Shown here: in pieces, positions 1-13,296 of the stretch
Numbering within the stretch: the stretch's first letter is position 1
Layout: the number at the start of each line of letters is the position of its first letter
Program-made: the position numbers and the translations under genes
Assembly (NCBI RefSeq): GCF_036373705.1
Contig: NC_089867.1
Coordinates: 15,043,501-15,107,500 of the forward strand
Reading direction: 5' to 3'
DNA from: Amia ocellicauda
Lineage: Eukaryota > Chordata > Actinopteri > Amiiformes > Amiidae
DNA: 64,000 nt
The notes under the pieces: model-generated
Told to the model about the DNA's origin: nothing
The model's database searches: none
Seen by the model: the letters and a program-made list of their open reading frames with translations, nothing else

Positions 1-214
1 CCTACAAGGAGCCATTGTTTTTGGAAAAAATCCTAAAATTATCAGATCCCAAGTCAGTGCTCTGACTTACGGCATTTCTGGATGCGTGGTGTTTGACAGC
101 ATGGTCCACAGACCTGAGAAAATGAGAATAACTAAAACAGGACTGCACAAGTCTCTTTAAAAAAATGAAAAAGAAAAAAGGGAGTGCAGACTCCTAGGTC
201 TTTCTCATGCGTTA

Positions 215-930
215 CTTCATCTAGTTCTATTCCTCCCATAGTGTAATTATAGTGGACATTTTTGTTACCTGCATGTAGTCCCTTCCACATTGAATTTCAT
301 CTGCCAGGTGTCGGCCCACAACTGAATATTATCTAAGTCCCTCTGAATAGCCTGTGCTGCCGAGATTGTATCTGCTGAGCCACCTATTTTAATGTCATCT
401 GCAAATTTGTCAAGTTTGCTAACTATCCCAGAGTCCAGATCATTAATATAGATTAGAAAAAGCAAAGGCCCTAATACTGATCCCTGTGAAACTCCACTAA
501 CAACCTCACTCCAGTTAGAAGCGACTCCTCTAATCGACACCCTCTGTTTCTATACATCAACCAGTTCATAATCCATCTACTTACATTACCCTGAATGCCT
601 ACAGCTTCCAATCTGAGGATCAGTCTTTGGTGTGGAACCTTATCAAAAGCTTTCTGAAAATCTAAGTATATCATATCATATGCTTTCACATGATCTACAG
701 TTGCAGTTGCATGTTAAATTGCATAATAAATTAGTAAGACATGATCTGCCTCCTCTAAACCCATGTTGACTATCTCCAAGAATATGATTTTCATTAAGAT
801 GCTCCTCTATTTTCTGTCTATTCATTTTTTCTAACATTTTACAAGTGATGCAGGTGAGACTGATTGGTCTGTAATTTCCTGGCTCAGTTTTGTCCCCTTT
901 CTTGTGGATTGGTGAGGATTATTTTGTAAT
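215..930 (-). mobile_element. CR1-like LINE reverse-transcriptase fragment
   Basis: Minus-strand reading frames at 471-689 and 265-540 encode pieces of a non-LTR retrotransposon reverse transcriptase: a YLDFQKAFDKVPH block, then QGSVLGPLLFLIYINDL, then FADD (the catalytic YADD-type box) and a RDLDNIQLWADTWQMKFN tail. The reading frame shifts between the blocks, so the copy is dead. DNA up to about 930 is the inverse of the upstream part of the LINE at 39266-40520, so both belong to one family. Wording of the RT blocks resembles the CR1 group; the exact clade is inferred. Confidence 0.85.
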
Positions 931-1432
931 TTTGTTAATTTACTTCTGTAAAAACCTGGAAGCCTGAATGTATAAATAATAAAAATGTGCTGCAAAGTAG
1001 AATGGGCAGAACATCTTTTTTATCTTATCAAAGAGACAGCAGTGAAATGAAGTGAGACTCACACTTCCAATGCTGACAGACATTTTGGACTGCATTTAAC
1101 TATTGGGATGAATGGCCTCTTGCTGGTAAACGTTTCGTCATGTCTTGTGTTTTTAAGTTTCAATTCCACCTGAGGCAAAAAAAGCTGCTAAACCTACATG
1201 ACTAGGTGCAACTACTGGTATCAGCTTGGAATATAAAGCTTTTGGATGCTCTCAGACTCTGTTTTTAATTATTTACATATCATGATAAAAAATGTAATAT
1301 GAACTTGTAGATGTGTATAATAATACATTTTTATTTAAAGAGCACCTTCCTTAGAGCACAAAAAGTGAAGAACAAATCAGAAAAAAACAGATGCACAACA
1401 TGAGCAAAATCTAAACAAAGAATGTTTACAGG
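931..1432. other. Intergenic, no gene seen
   Basis: AT-rich sequence between the LINE relic and the next short transposon. I see no exon, RNA gene or clear repeat here. Confidence 0.5.
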
Positions 1433-1814
1433 TACAGGCAGTGGACAAAAAATGGAAACGCCAACAAAATGTCACTCAGTAGAGTTTGACCACTGCATGC
1501 AGCCAGGACTGCTGCTCTTAGAGGATGATGTCTTTCCCAGGCTGACATCACTTCAAGACAGTTAGTCTTGACACACTGAAGTGTGTGCTAAACACTCGCC
1601 AACAATTACACCACATTCACTGTCACCTCTTGCAGCCATTCTGGTTCATAATACCAGACTCAAGGCACAGCCTGCTGAAACAAAATTATACCACAGGTGT
1701 GCTGGGAAGAGATTTGTATATTTCACACACCAGCCACATATGTGTGACTGTGACATACTTTGTATACATGGTGTATGGCCATTGTGGTGTTTCCTTTTTT
1801 GTCTAGAACCTGTA
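1433..1814. mobile_element. Short non-autonomous Tc1/mariner-type element
   Basis: The two ends are inverted relatives of each other: TACAGGCAGTGGACAAAAAA at 1433 and, read on the minus strand from 1814, TACAGGTTCTAGACAAAAAA, both followed by a GGAAAC-type block. Both ends start with TA, the Tc1/mariner target. The 380 bp interior has no transposase motif, so this is an internally deleted or MITE-like copy. The family is not identified. Confidence 0.6.
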
Positions 1815-2339
1815 TATATGTATATAAGACTTATTAAAAGAATCAAAATAAAAACATAAAATATAAACAACAAAGGACTGTCTATTGGGCAGATCTAAAC
1901 CACATCAGCACATTTCTCAAGACAACCTATTAAAGGGCTAATATCTATATCAGAGGCAGAATCAGGTCCAATAAGACCAGGATGGAGAGAGCATTTGAAT
2001 CTGAACTTATCAGTCATTTGTAATTCCTTCAAATGCAGTTTCTGGGATATTATTTAATCCTGATGTAAATGTTTCAGGGATATTGCTAGTCACCCCAAAT
2101 CCCTTTAACTGTGTAAAGCAATACTTTTTTCAAGCACTGCAAGCAAATTGGTATGAGCTATCCAGCTTAGTTCATAAAGGCATTATGAAGGCATTTGCAA
2201 GAGAAGGAAGTATTTTTGTCTCTATTTTGTCTGTGGGAATCTGGTTGGAGTGGGATCAGGGGATTAGAAGCACACGTATTCTGCTTCACGATCACATTGA
2301 GTTGCTGGACAGTAATTCATGAAAAATACTGCATTACAG
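1815..2339. other. Intergenic, no gene seen
   Basis: No coding or RNA feature recognised; only short unsupported open frames are present. Confidence 0.5.
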
Positions 2340-2418
2340 ATGCACACTGTCACTTATGTTGTAAGTCACCCTGGATAAGTGCGTCTGCCAAGAAATAAAA
2401 ATAATAATAATAATAATG
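2340..2418 (+). repeat. L2-type LINE/SINE 3' tail
   Basis: The stretch contains GTAAGTCACCCTGGATAAG, then GCGTCTGCCAAGAAATAAA, then an (AAT)n tail. This is the 3' tail shared by many fish SINEs and L2-clade LINEs. Only the tail is visible. A minus-strand version sits in TONSL intron 23 near 33158-33230. Confidence 0.7.
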
Positions 2419-2787
2419 ATGCTATCTCCTTGTAGACCTCATATCTGCATTGTACCTGTATCAGCCCTTTCATTGTATCAAAATACATTTGCAGTCTTGT
2501 AGCTCTGCATTTACACTCTAGTTTATATTATTTGTCTTTTCATTTGCAATCCTCATTTATCCAATGGATTTTCATTTCCTAATAATCAGATTGTGCAGGA
2601 CATAGTAATAATGCAGACTGTGTGTGTAACAAATATGGTGCCATTTTACAGTACTCACAATATAGTGCTTTCAACAAACTAACATCCCAAGCACCCTTAA
2701 CTTAAATGTACATGAACACTGTGCCCATCTCTGTCACACTCTGGAGCTGACAAAGAAACACAGAAGGCTTATCTGAAATCAAATGCT

Positions 2788-2793
2788 TTTATT
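2788..2793 (-). terminator. lyz: Polyadenylation signal of lysozyme gene
   Basis: AATAAA on the minus strand, 58 bases downstream of the lysozyme stop codon, correctly placed for cleavage shortly after. Confidence 0.75.
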
Positions 2794-2850
2794 GAAGTTT
2801 GCAGAATGAATGCCCCTCATTGGTGAGCATGTGAACTGCAAGTGTCCACC

Positions 2851-4070
2851 TCACACCCCGCAGCCAGCTGTGTATTGGCTGAGATCTTGTCCCCTACAGT
2901 GATAGTCCCAGCCGTACCTGAGAACGCAATTGGAGTCCAATTAGACTGCGGTCAGAACATAGAGTGAGCACAGCTGGTCCAACACTGACACATCCATTAA
3001 AGCCACGTGCATCAGATGAGCCCAGACAGACAGAAGACAGGAGAAGGATTACAGGAAGAGGAGGAGGAGAAGAGGAAGAAGATTAACTCACCATGCTGAC
3101 ATGCCGTTGGGGTCTCTGACCACTCGCTTGGCACAGGTGATGTCTACTCCGATGTTATCAGTCAGCAGCTCTGGAAGGAAAAGACAAAAATGAAGCTCTG
3201 GAGTGAAAACAGGACCAAAGACCCGCCAGCACTGCACTGCTCTAACAGGAGCAAGAAACAGGCAAACTGCACGCTGAGCAGGAGAACAGCCAAGGGAACA
3301 GTCAAGAATGATGGAGCCCTCCACTGAGGAAATGAAATGAGATGCACACCTCAGGGAGACGGAAGCAGTGGGAGATCCAACCTTACAGCACTGGGAAATC
3401 CCACCCCGGGCAGCCCCACTCACCACTGCAGTTGATTCCACAGGCATCCTCCGCATTCGCCGTCTCGTAGTTCTGACACCACCAGCGGCTGTTGATCTGG
3501 AAGATGCCGTAGTCAGTGGACCCGTCCGAGTCGTGATCGATGGCTTGGGTGTTGTACCCCGATTCCCAGTAGGCCATGCACATCCCTGGAAGGACAGCAC
3601 AATAGATTGTCAGCTCAATGCATTTCAGATACAAGCTGAAGTCAGAAGTGCAGGAGATTTTCAGTATGTTTAATCCACTAGGTAGCTGCCTCTTTATGTT
3701 TCTGTTTTATATAGTCGATCTGCTGCCTGTATGTGTGCAGCAGTACAGCCACACGCCCTCAAAAACGAATCTGTCTTTCCTCATCAGTCAGCTGCATCAG
3801 TACAGAAAGAATGCATCATCATTTGACAGGAAACTTAATGGAAACTAGTTTTAAAAAGTATTTTCTGTTACTGTATGTGTCCATATGACCAGCACTGCAG
3901 TCAGTGTGTCTGTGTGCTCTGTACTCACAGTCTCCAAGGCTGTATCCCCAGTAGCCGTCCATTCCATTGGCCTGCAGGATCCTGGCCAGTTCACAGCGCT
4001 CGTACACCATGCCGTTCACAGAGGCGAGAGCCAGGAGGAGCAGAGCAGCCTTCATCGTGAGAGAATACAT
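2851..4070 (-). CDS. lyz: C-type lysozyme (four exons)
   Basis: Secreted muramidase that hydrolyses the beta-1,4 bond between N-acetylmuramic acid and N-acetylglucosamine in bacterial peptidoglycan. Exons on the minus strand: 4070-3929, 3585-3424 (162 bp), 3170-3092 (79 bp) and 2917-2851; all introns are GT-AG, and the phases and the 79 bp third exon match vertebrate lysozyme genes. Two in-frame ATGs exist (4070 and 4055); the second gives a normal 15-residue signal peptide and a 144-residue precursor, so I prefer it. The mature protein is 129 residues. In chicken numbering both catalytic residues (Glu35 in WESGYN, Asp52 in STDYGIF) and all eight cysteines (6, 30, 64, 76, 80, 94, 115, 127) are present. 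Oddities: Met replaces the usual Lys at mature position 1, and positions 87 and 92 are Asn and Ile, arguing against a calcium-binding type. A TATA box and an AATAAA frame the gene. Confidence 0.95.
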
Positions 4071-4105
4071 CTTGATGGATAAGTGCTGTCCGTCAGCGCT
4101 GGGCT

Positions 4106-4113
4106 CTTATATA
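4106..4113 (-). promoter_or_regulatory. lyz: TATA box of lysozyme gene
   Basis: TATATAAG on the minus strand, 36-58 bases upstream of the two candidate ATGs. A start site about 30 bases downstream leaves only a very short 5' UTR for the ATG at 4070 and favours the ATG at 4055. Confidence 0.7.
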
Positions 4114-4417
4114 GGGCTTGTTCAGACACCCCCACTTACTGATAACATTCAGAATGCTATATTTAATTTTCCAGACTCCTTGTTTTGTGTACATAATATT
4201 TCTAGCTGACTCCTTATAAATGTCTGTGATAAAGAAACAGCCAAATTAAAGATAAAATTGTGCAGAATCTTTACTTTTATGTTTAACAGGCTAGAAGTCA
4301 ATGATAAAACAATTATGTATTCTTTAAAAAGATATCATTACAATTGAAGTTGTAGCTAGAAATACATACACAAATATTTATATATGCTCTAAAGAAAAAT
4401 AGAAATACAACATTTTA

Positions 4418-5085
4418 CTGAGTTACAGTTCATATAAGGAAATCAGTCAATTTAAATGAATGAATTAGGCTATAATCTATGGATTTCTAGTCTCAGGTTA
4501 TGAGGGAGCGTGCAGGAATCTCCACCAGAGCTGCAGTCAAGACCCTGGTGAGGATGACAAGCTGCAGAGGAGCTTCCCTGAGATGCTTTCTGACCGTTTA
4601 TGCAGAGATTCTCCTGTTGTGCAAACCCACAGTTTCATCAGCTGTACGGGTGGCTGGTCTCAGACGATCCTGCAGGTGATAAAGGCATACATGGAGGCCT
4701 GCGCTGGTGTGGTTACACAAGGTCTGTGGTTGTGAGGACGGTTGGACATACTGTCAAATTCTCTAAAACGACGTTGCGGCTTATGGAAGAGAAATTAACA
4801 TTCACATGCCGTCAGCATGCCCACTGCATGCTCTCTCAAAACTTGGAATTGTGTTCTGCACATTTTAGAGTGGCCTTTTATTGTCCCCAGCACGAGGTGC
4901 ACCTGTGCAAGGATCATACCTGTCAGGTGGCTGGATTATCCTGGCAAAGGAGAAATGTTCACTATAGGGATGTAAACATATGTGTACACAACATTTTAGA
5001 GAAATAAGCTTTGTGTATGTTTGGAACATTTCTGGGATCTTTAATTTCTGCTCATTAAACATTGGACCAACACTTTACATGTCAC
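4418..5085. mobile_element. Tc1/mariner-type DNA transposon relic
   Basis: Begins with a stretch starting GAGTTACAGTTCATATAAGG and ends near ACCAACACTTTACATG, sequences I recognise as the ends of a DNA transposon common in fish genomes. The interior (gagctgcagtcaagaccctg, then ttttagagtggccttttatt) is deleted and frameshifted relative to that family. The open frame at 4600-5007 is not a real gene. Family assignment is from memory of the repeat, not from a search. Confidence 0.55.
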
Positions 5086-5589
5086 ATTTAAATTTTTGTT
5101 TAGTACAGTTACAGAAACTGTAAGTCCGGGTTTAAGAAACTTCCACATTTTCCTCTGGCTGCTGCTGTAACTCCTGCAGCACTTCTTCAGGAAGTGCTCT
5201 AATGTGAAAACCTTAGTACTTCCCTTTCCGTCCTACTGTTCTGCCGCCTGTGGCCCCTCGTTTGCCCACTCCCCCGCATGCCCTTGTGCTCTTTGTCCAT
5301 TTCTGCAGCTCCCTCTCCTGGCCGGGTGCGTCAGGGCATGGAACTGTCAGTGATTCTCCCGCTGTTTCTTCATCTCTGCTGCAGTCATTCCTTTAACAGC
5401 TGTTCCTGTTCATCTCTATCAACCCCCACCACCCGGCACGTCCCCCAGGAGCCAACACTGATTTCTTTTTTCTGCTCTGAGTTTCACCTCATATCATAGC
5501 CATAGCTGGACTGGAGCCCTTCCTTTAACCAACGAGTGTAGGACAAGATAGTCCTGCTTTTTTGAGCCTTGAGGGCTCTTCCGTATATG
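5086..5589. other. Intergenic, no gene seen
   Basis: Sequence between two transposon relics. Pyrimidine-rich around 5150-5480, with no exon I can support. Confidence 0.5.
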
Positions 5590-6149
5590 ACAGACGGGTG
5601 ACAAATTAAAGGAAAAAACTGAATAAATTAGTGGCGGAACATAACGAATGCAGATGCCTCCAAACAGGTGTACTGCATGATACAATTAAGCAATTAACAT
5701 CCTGTCATACTGTGTGACATGTATACAAATGCTAAGCAGGCCCAATTGACCTCGATTTTGGATCAAGATGGCAGTGCATAAACCCCTCATTACAAAGACA
5801 AATGCACATGAGAGTTCATCCACAGGGCACGAGGGCTCACTGAATGGTGTGATGAGTATGAAAATGATGTGACTCATATGCTGTGGCCTTCGCAGTCACC
5901 AGATCTCAACCCAATTGAACACCTATGGGAGATTCTGGACCGGCGTGTTAGACAGAGCTTTCCACCACCATCATCAAAACCCCAAATGAGGGAATATCTT
6001 TTGGAAGAATGGTGTTCATCCCTCCAGTAGAATCAGAGACTCGTAGAATCTGTGCCAAGAGCATTGAAGCTGTCCTGGCGGCTCGTGGTGCCCAACACCT
6101 TACTGAGACACTTTATGTTGGTTTTCCTTTAATTTGTCACCTGTCTGTA
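5590..6149 (+). mobile_element. DD37E-type Tc1-like transposon, internally deleted
   Basis: Terminal inverted repeats of about 26 bp, ACAGACGGGTGACAAATT at 5590 and its near-perfect inverse ending at 6149, bound a 560 bp element. The right half still encodes the transposase C-terminus ([12 protein letters not shown], then [18 protein letters not shown] with the catalytic Glu in NPIEH). The N-terminal half, including the first catalytic Asp, is missing. The palindrome arms near 41.2-41.8 and 48.1-48.8 kb carry longer relatives, where the Asp-to-Glu spacing can be counted as 37. Confidence 0.8.
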
Positions 6150-8255
6150 CATCTGATCCAGTCTCTCTAGTGTCAGAGACGTTTGTGAGCTCTGAGAAGA
6201 ATATGGAGCACTTACCTGGGGAGTAGGAAGAATCTTGGGACAAAATTACCCTAATGACATAAAAACAATTGGACCTTCTGACAAGTTAGTCCTTTATCAT
6301 TTTTTATTTCCAGGTGTTATGTAAGTGGGATATGAAGTTACTTAATTCCGAAATTGAAGAATCCAAACTGACAAAAAACTTGCTTTGACTCCCCCTGATA
6401 TGCTAAAGTATAGAAAGTGAAAGATTTTTTTTTACATTAACAACTACACCCTCTGGTGTCAACTTTCATGAACTCCTATACTGAATGATACAGGATATGG
6501 AACAGCTCTGTAACTGGAACACACAATGCACTGTACATGTACTGTATAGCATTAATGTCAGTGGTTGATTTACATTTTTATCAGAGAGCTAATACAAATG
6601 GTCTGTGCAATGCAGGCAAAAATCTATAGAAAGTGCATATGGCATTTTGTGCTTGTGAACTTTTTAAGGTTTATATTTTGTGCTCAGTATCCTTATGCAG
6701 AAAAGGCAATGAAGGCGAAAAAAGGTGAACATATTGTGTGTATATATGTAAACAGAGCTAAATTAAAATCAAGGGAGGTAAATCATGCGCTGCATCCTGG
6801 AGAATCCTGTACAGAGACTGGTTAAAAAAAAAATTATGCTAAAAATGTAATTATAAAATATAAATGTTTTTAAATGTATGCTCTGCTTTTATGAAAGTAT
6901 GTCCTGATATCTTCTCCCCACTGTGGTAACTGAGATGCTCCGATTCCAGCTTGCCTCAGAGCTAAACCTTGGAGAGACTACATTAACCTGCATCGCTGGC
7001 CAGACATGTTGAGGATGTAAACTGTACTTGTGCCTTGCCCTATAGAGGTGCCTGCACTGGCCACCAGGAGATGGGAGACGTTTGGTGACTATAGTGGGGT
7101 TTAAGGGTCTTCCTTGACTCACACTGTAGCAGCAGCCCTACCGCTGCAGAAATGAACTCTTAAGAGGTCCCAGGTCTTGCATGATTGACCCAAATGGTCT
7201 GAATTGATCCAAAGGGCTGTGATGCCATTTAACCCAGGGAATCAGAGTGTCAATGCCTCCCCTTTGCATGTGCATTGTGCATGTCCTCAGGCACCCGCTT
7301 CCTGACACACTCACTCTTCCAGCAAGCATATCAAAACCGCTTGTATCATACGCAAACAGTTCACTGAGTTAGTATTGCACACTGAATGACCAGGTCTAGA
7401 CTTCCAAAACTTGAAAAGCAAATGGGGGTTGTTTGTCCTTTTGTGTTATTTATTTTACAGAATTGTATAGAGAGCCAGATGCCTGCATGTGCAAATGATA
7501 AAAACGTGACAAAAGCAGAATCGGGCAGAATATATATATATTTTTTATCTTATCGAAGGAATGGGTAAATTTCAGAGGGACTCGATGGCGTTTTAATCAA
7601 GTCCATTGACACACCTTTTCTGCACTCCCCCAGTTCTTCTGCTGATTGCATGACCCCCCCCCTCCCCCTGTGCTTTTTTGGCAGGAAAACATCACTAACT
7701 CAAGGACAAGTCCCCCTTCTTTCCAGTTAATGAATGTACAGCTGTATGGTAAAATAAAGCACAAGAGACCGTTGTTTTATCACATAACTGCAAGGCAAAC
7801 TTAAAACTTTACTAGGAAACAGTTAAATAATACCCTATGGTAACAGTGCAGCTAAAAGGGGAAAATACACTACATTACATTCCTAAACATTGTTAAAACA
7901 CAACTGAATCAACAGATGTTAAAAACAAAATAAAAATAAAAACAGAAAAGCAAGCACATTAAAATGAAAAATAAGAACAGTAAATAATCTGGTAATAATT
8001 AGTTGTGAATGTTTAAACCTACAGGTGCTATAAATAAAGACCTCAGAAGCCTGGTCCTTGTTTCCATGTGAGGTCAGTCTGACCACAGGTCAGTACATAC
8101 AGACATGCTACATTAGAGTATCACCCCCCCCTCCTTCACTGTAGACCTTGGACTATACAGCCAGAGAAATTAAGGCTCAGATTTAAAACAAAATGGAAAC
8201 AAAATACACAATGCAGCACCGTATCAGTAACACTGCAGGCTGAAACACACTCGCA

Positions 8256-8294
<39 letters not shown>

Positions 8295-11200
8295 CACAAC
8301 CCACAGGACTCCACATCGCCCACGCACATCTCGGGTTCGACAAAAAAAAGTCGTCGTCTTTGGATCAAACAGAACTGCCAGTCATGAGAGCGATCAGTGC
8401 TGAAGTGACTACAAGATACACGCTCATCAGGGGTGGGGGGGAGGAGAGGTGTCCTTCACCATGGAGGTCAGGGATTTGAATGGACCTTAAGATCTGGCCC
8501 TTGCAGAGGAGAACAGTCTTGCCACTCAAATTGGCATTTGATTTTGTCCTGTTCCTCACTGAGGCACTATGGATATTTTCAATTTACCCCTTGTTAACTG
8601 TTGACTGTTACTGTGCTACCTTATGTTTTCAACTCTCAAATCCACCCCCCATTCAGTCAGCGCTCGCACAATCGCCCTTCCCTGCCTGCTGCAAGGTTAC
8701 ATTGTTTACCATACTCTCTATAAGCCTCTACATGAACAAAGCGGTCATCTCCTCGCACTGCGCCACAACACATCCCTCCATCAGAGGGAATCTGGTTCAC
8801 TCTCTGATATGACATACGAGTCTACGTGAATGTGGTTTGTTGGAAAACTGCACAAAGTTCTGTAAAATGAATCCCCCTCTGGGTGTGTGTTTATAAAACA
8901 AATTGGTTCCATTCTGAGACACTTTGAAAGTAGGTTTATTTAAAATTATTCCGAAAACAAAATTAACTGTATTTGTCCCAGGTTTACTGCCCACACATAC
9001 CTGCAGATGCTAGAGACTTAACGGACTCGACAGCTCTGCCCGTGGTTGACTGATGGACCATGCTGCCCTATCACTGTGGGCACGCTGCACTGGAAACCAA
9101 AGGGCCCTGCCCTACCTCCTCGACCCACCTGGTGGAGCCTATGCACAAAACAGGGCTAACTACAACTGCTCAAACAGAGGTCAGAAAGGATGCCCAGCTC
9201 AGAGACTGCACACATACAGCCTTCAGTCTCCCGATCCCATCGTGGTTTGGGTTGGGTTATGTGGCTGCCCACATGTGGGCGAGGCAAAGAAAAAATTAAG
9301 AAAAAGTAATTCCTGGTACAGTAAACTCTGTGTGGTGAGTCACATTGTACTGTTCAAGTCCATGGCTTTTAGGAAGGCTGCTAGGGCTCACTTGATTAAT
9401 ATGACAAGATGGAAATTTTTTCAGGACTTGGAGGAAACAACTAAGGTGTGATTGTGGCTTTTTCACTTTATTATGGCCACTATGCTGAATTGAAATATCA
9501 CAAAGCTTTTTGTAGCTGAGACCTGATGAGATTTAGTAGCTATGATCATCTGGGAATGTAATAATCACTGACATTTCATAGGAAACAGTGGACCATACAG
9601 AACAACACTCCGTCCACAGCTTGGCTCGCCGGCCCCTGTCCACCTACAACACACTCCCTACCGAGGTGGACATCAGACCCCCAAAACAGGCAAGCTCTGC
9701 ATAAAGCACCCTACTGCAGGAGAAGCTGCTGACCAGAAGAGAAGAGACATGGATTTACTTCTTTATGTATTTTAAATGGCAAAATTAGCATGTGTAAGAG
9801 ATCACTCTACAACAGCCAGGCTCATTCTGGTATCGACTCCGCTAACTCATACCTAGAGCTGCGTTCACTGAGAAGGCACATTTACAGCAAAAGAGTGGAA
9901 ATATGACACCGCAAAAGTTGGCAAAGAAATAGTAAAGCTTCAGTAAGAAGAAAACAGCCATCTGAGCTGCACTGGAAGAAGAATATGGCAAACACTGCGA
10001 CACAAATAACTATTTTAACACTGCTTCGCCTACTAATGTTAAGTAGCAATTCAGTCCTGAAAATGCTTAAGCTTTGCATGGATCTTATTCTCTTTCAATG
10101 TTTTTGTTATTATATATTATTTTTTTAAACTTTTTCCATCCAACCTGCCCGGTGACAAGACTAATAGCAGCGCAGCTTGGTGTCCGTGTCACACACAGCA
10201 GTGAGCAGACATCACAATCGAAAGAAGAACAGCATTCGGACACTGAAAAAGCCTTTGATCAGAGCAGATGCCAAACATCAAGGAGAGAGAGGATTTAAGC
10301 CACAGAGGATGGGACGATACTAAAGGGACAAACAAATTAACATAAAAGAAGATTCAGAAGAAGTGGTCAAGGAAGTCCCCACACAAGACCAGTCACACAG
10401 AGAGCAGCCAGCCACACGGAGAGACAGGTCCTGATCATGAACACCTGACAGGGTAAACCATAGGCTTTCAGTGAATAGCCATTCCGAGATTATATAAATA
10501 CATGATTGTTTCAGATAATAGCCTCCAATGGCTTTTAATAGTAAGTCCATTGGAGGCCAGTAATAGAGAAGAAAAAAACAAACAAAAAAAAACCTCAATA
10601 ATAATAAAATCAAAATCAAGACCAACATTCACAGTATGTATCATAGTAATCTGTACAGATGTTACTCTTGTAGGAAATGGTAATATACAAACCCTTGGTA
10701 GCCTACGGAAGCACTGGCCAGAATGTATAGGACAGTGGAAAGCTCATTCTAAAATGGCAACATGTGAGGCCTTTAAATAGTTAATAGTTAGTCCATACGT
10801 ATACGTGGATATAAACACGATTGCAAAGTTCAAGTCATGTGTTCCCTGGGATTTAAACACGTACAATAAAACCCTTTTTATTCACAATACGTTTATTCAA
10901 GTGACTATTTTGAGTAAAACAAGAACAACAAATTAAAGAAGAAAATAAATATGTGCATTATAATCTATTTCAAAAGGGAATCTACAGTCAATGTTTGTGT
11001 GGTGCTACCAGGCCTGAAAAATTACTTTTTCAGCAAAAATGGAGACATTTACACATTATAGCTTCTAAGGCTCTGGACACTCAGCTACAGCTAAAATGCT
11101 GCAGAAATTACTTACAGATCGAACAAATTGCAGGCCGATTGTTTGTGACTAAAACAGTAGTATGTCCTCGATGTTACAATACTCAAATCATTACATTCAC

Positions 11201-13296
11201 ATCTGAATCTGACCTCTACCATGCCACCTGTGGAAGAATATCACAAAGCTGATCAGTTTGTGCAAAAGACATTACCCTGCGAAGCACTGTCTTATTAGAG
11301 ATTTACTGCATTTTAAATGTATACATTTCAAGACACAAACAAAAAGGCTATAGTATTTCCTATACTACTAAAATGAGTTACACGTTGCAAATCGTTGCTC
11401 CATGTACTAGTACGCCCCTGCAGAGTATCTCCGGAGTACAATCGTGCATTAAAGATTTGTCATTCCATTATCGAGCGCAAATGCTCGTTAGACTAGGGAT
11501 TTAAAAACAAAAGCACTTCTATGATTGGCAAGTTTTCAACACAAGAATAGAATCAAACAAAACAAATAATAACATTTCAGTCGGCTAATAAGAGTTTTGC
11601 AGAATTCGAGTCATGTTGCCAGCTGACCACTAACCCTGCGGATTCTGGCCAATGCCTCACCATAGGACCTTCCTGGACAGGCTGTACGCAGCTGCAGTGG
11701 CAATGCACTCGTTAGCTCATGGTACACTCATTCACTCCCCAGTGGACTGCTTGGAGCTCCCAATCTCAGCCCAGCACAGGGTCAAGCTTATTGATCTGGG
11801 TTCGTTTGACAGTTCGCACCAAATTCTACAGCATTTGGAGCCTAACTGGATGTATTCTTAATCGGGTGGGGGGTTGACAGCGAGGGTGAAAAAGCAGAAT
11901 TTAGTTGGTTTTCCTCACAATGTTCGACACAGAAAATGACAGTGATAAGTCAGATGGGGGTCGAGGAGGGAAGCCCACCTATTGAGAGAGAAACTGCCAC
12001 AGGCTGTTTGGGTGTGCCGAATGTTTATGCATAGCCATTCCCAGACGAATTGGAAACTAACTTAAGAGAATGGACTGAAATGACACCCTCCCTCCAGACA
12101 CTCTGAACAGAAATACTTTACAGAAATCACTTTCCTTCTGTCTCCGATTCTCTTTCACATGTCAGCAAGTGATGCAGAAAGGGGAAAAAGTAAAACAAAA
12201 AAAGTGCATGGTTCATAATTAGCCTATAGTCCTTTCTTAAAATGTTAGCAATCAGTAGAAAATCTTCCCAAGGAATACCAGTCGCTGTAAAGTTTCAGTT
12301 CGCATGCCCAGAAATTTAATTTATTATGTCACAGAGGATGTGTACAGACAGAACACTCTTACTCTCCTGCCATCAATCAGAGGGGGAAGAAAAGTGGTCT
12401 GCAACTGCATTGTTCTTCTAGGAAAACTGATGCCTGCTGCTCAAATAGAGAGCGGAAGGTGTGAGGAGCTCCAAGTGATACAGACGAGCAAAGCAAAACA
12501 AACGTCTCAGAAGGATTTATGATTCTCCTTTTCAATAACGATAAAAAAAATAATTAAAAAGTCACAGCAGATGAGATTTTACGGGGAGAAGCATAGTTCC
12601 AGGCAGCTGGAAATCGGAACAGCCGCTGTGGTCCTTATTTTAGTTGCGAGTGCTACAGTGTATAAACACAGTACACACAAGAGAAGGAACGGAGAGAAGT
12701 TGAAAGGGTTATGATGAGAAAAATAAATACAATTAAATTAAATTAAAAATTAAAACAAACAGTCTGGCAAGTTCCAAACCACAGTGGAGAAAAGCTAAAC
12801 GACTCGTTCAAGATGACAAAGACAGACGTGGTGTGAGAGAAGTGATGCCTTGGACTGACGGCAGTGATTCAGAGGGGGATCTCCTCTGGAAAATCACCAA
12901 CACAGTATCACAGTTATCAGTATTGCATCTCAAACTTTTTCATGCAAATCAGAGGGGAACCGTGGAGCGGGCAGAGAAACCTTTGTGGGGAAAAATGGGA
13001 AGCCTTCTGCTGATGCTAAATTAATCAAATCTGACACGATGACACCTTGGCTGTTCCTCCATCTCTCTCCTCCCCCCTCCTCTCCATCCCCCACCACCCT
13101 CAGCTCTAGTGGTGTGGACTTTTCCTGCTTGTTCTTGAAGAGGTAACTGTGGTTCAGTGGTGCTTTCTGAGGCTGTGCTCCCGTCTCGGCTGTTATTCGT
13201 TTAGGTGGAGATGGAAGAGGCTTCTTGCAGCTGGGGATCAGCAGTGCCTCTTGGGGCTCACCATCCTCCGCCCCCCTACAACCCCCCACACACGTA
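6150..13296. other. Long intergenic region between lysozyme and ZFTRAF1
   Basis: About 7 kb without an exon I can support on either strand. It includes a (CA)n microsatellite at 8257-8292 and several C-rich or A-rich runs. Minus-strand polyadenylation-type hexamers (TTTATT on the plus strand, e.g. near 12312, 10875 and 10890) could terminate the ZFTRAF1 3' UTR, which must start at 13296, but none is decisive. The open frames at 9053-9451 and 11652-11861 match no family I know. Confidence 0.5.
8257..8292. repeat. (CA)n microsatellite
   Basis: Perfect run of alternating CA of about 36 bp. Confidence 0.9.

Noticed and set aside
3368..3673. 101-codon plus-strand open frame over the lysozyme gene
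   Set aside because: Antisense shadow of lysozyme exon 2; no homology.
9053..9451. 132-codon plus-strand open frame between lysozyme and ZFTRAF1
   Set aside because: No recognisable domain, poor start context, no splice partner; probably chance.
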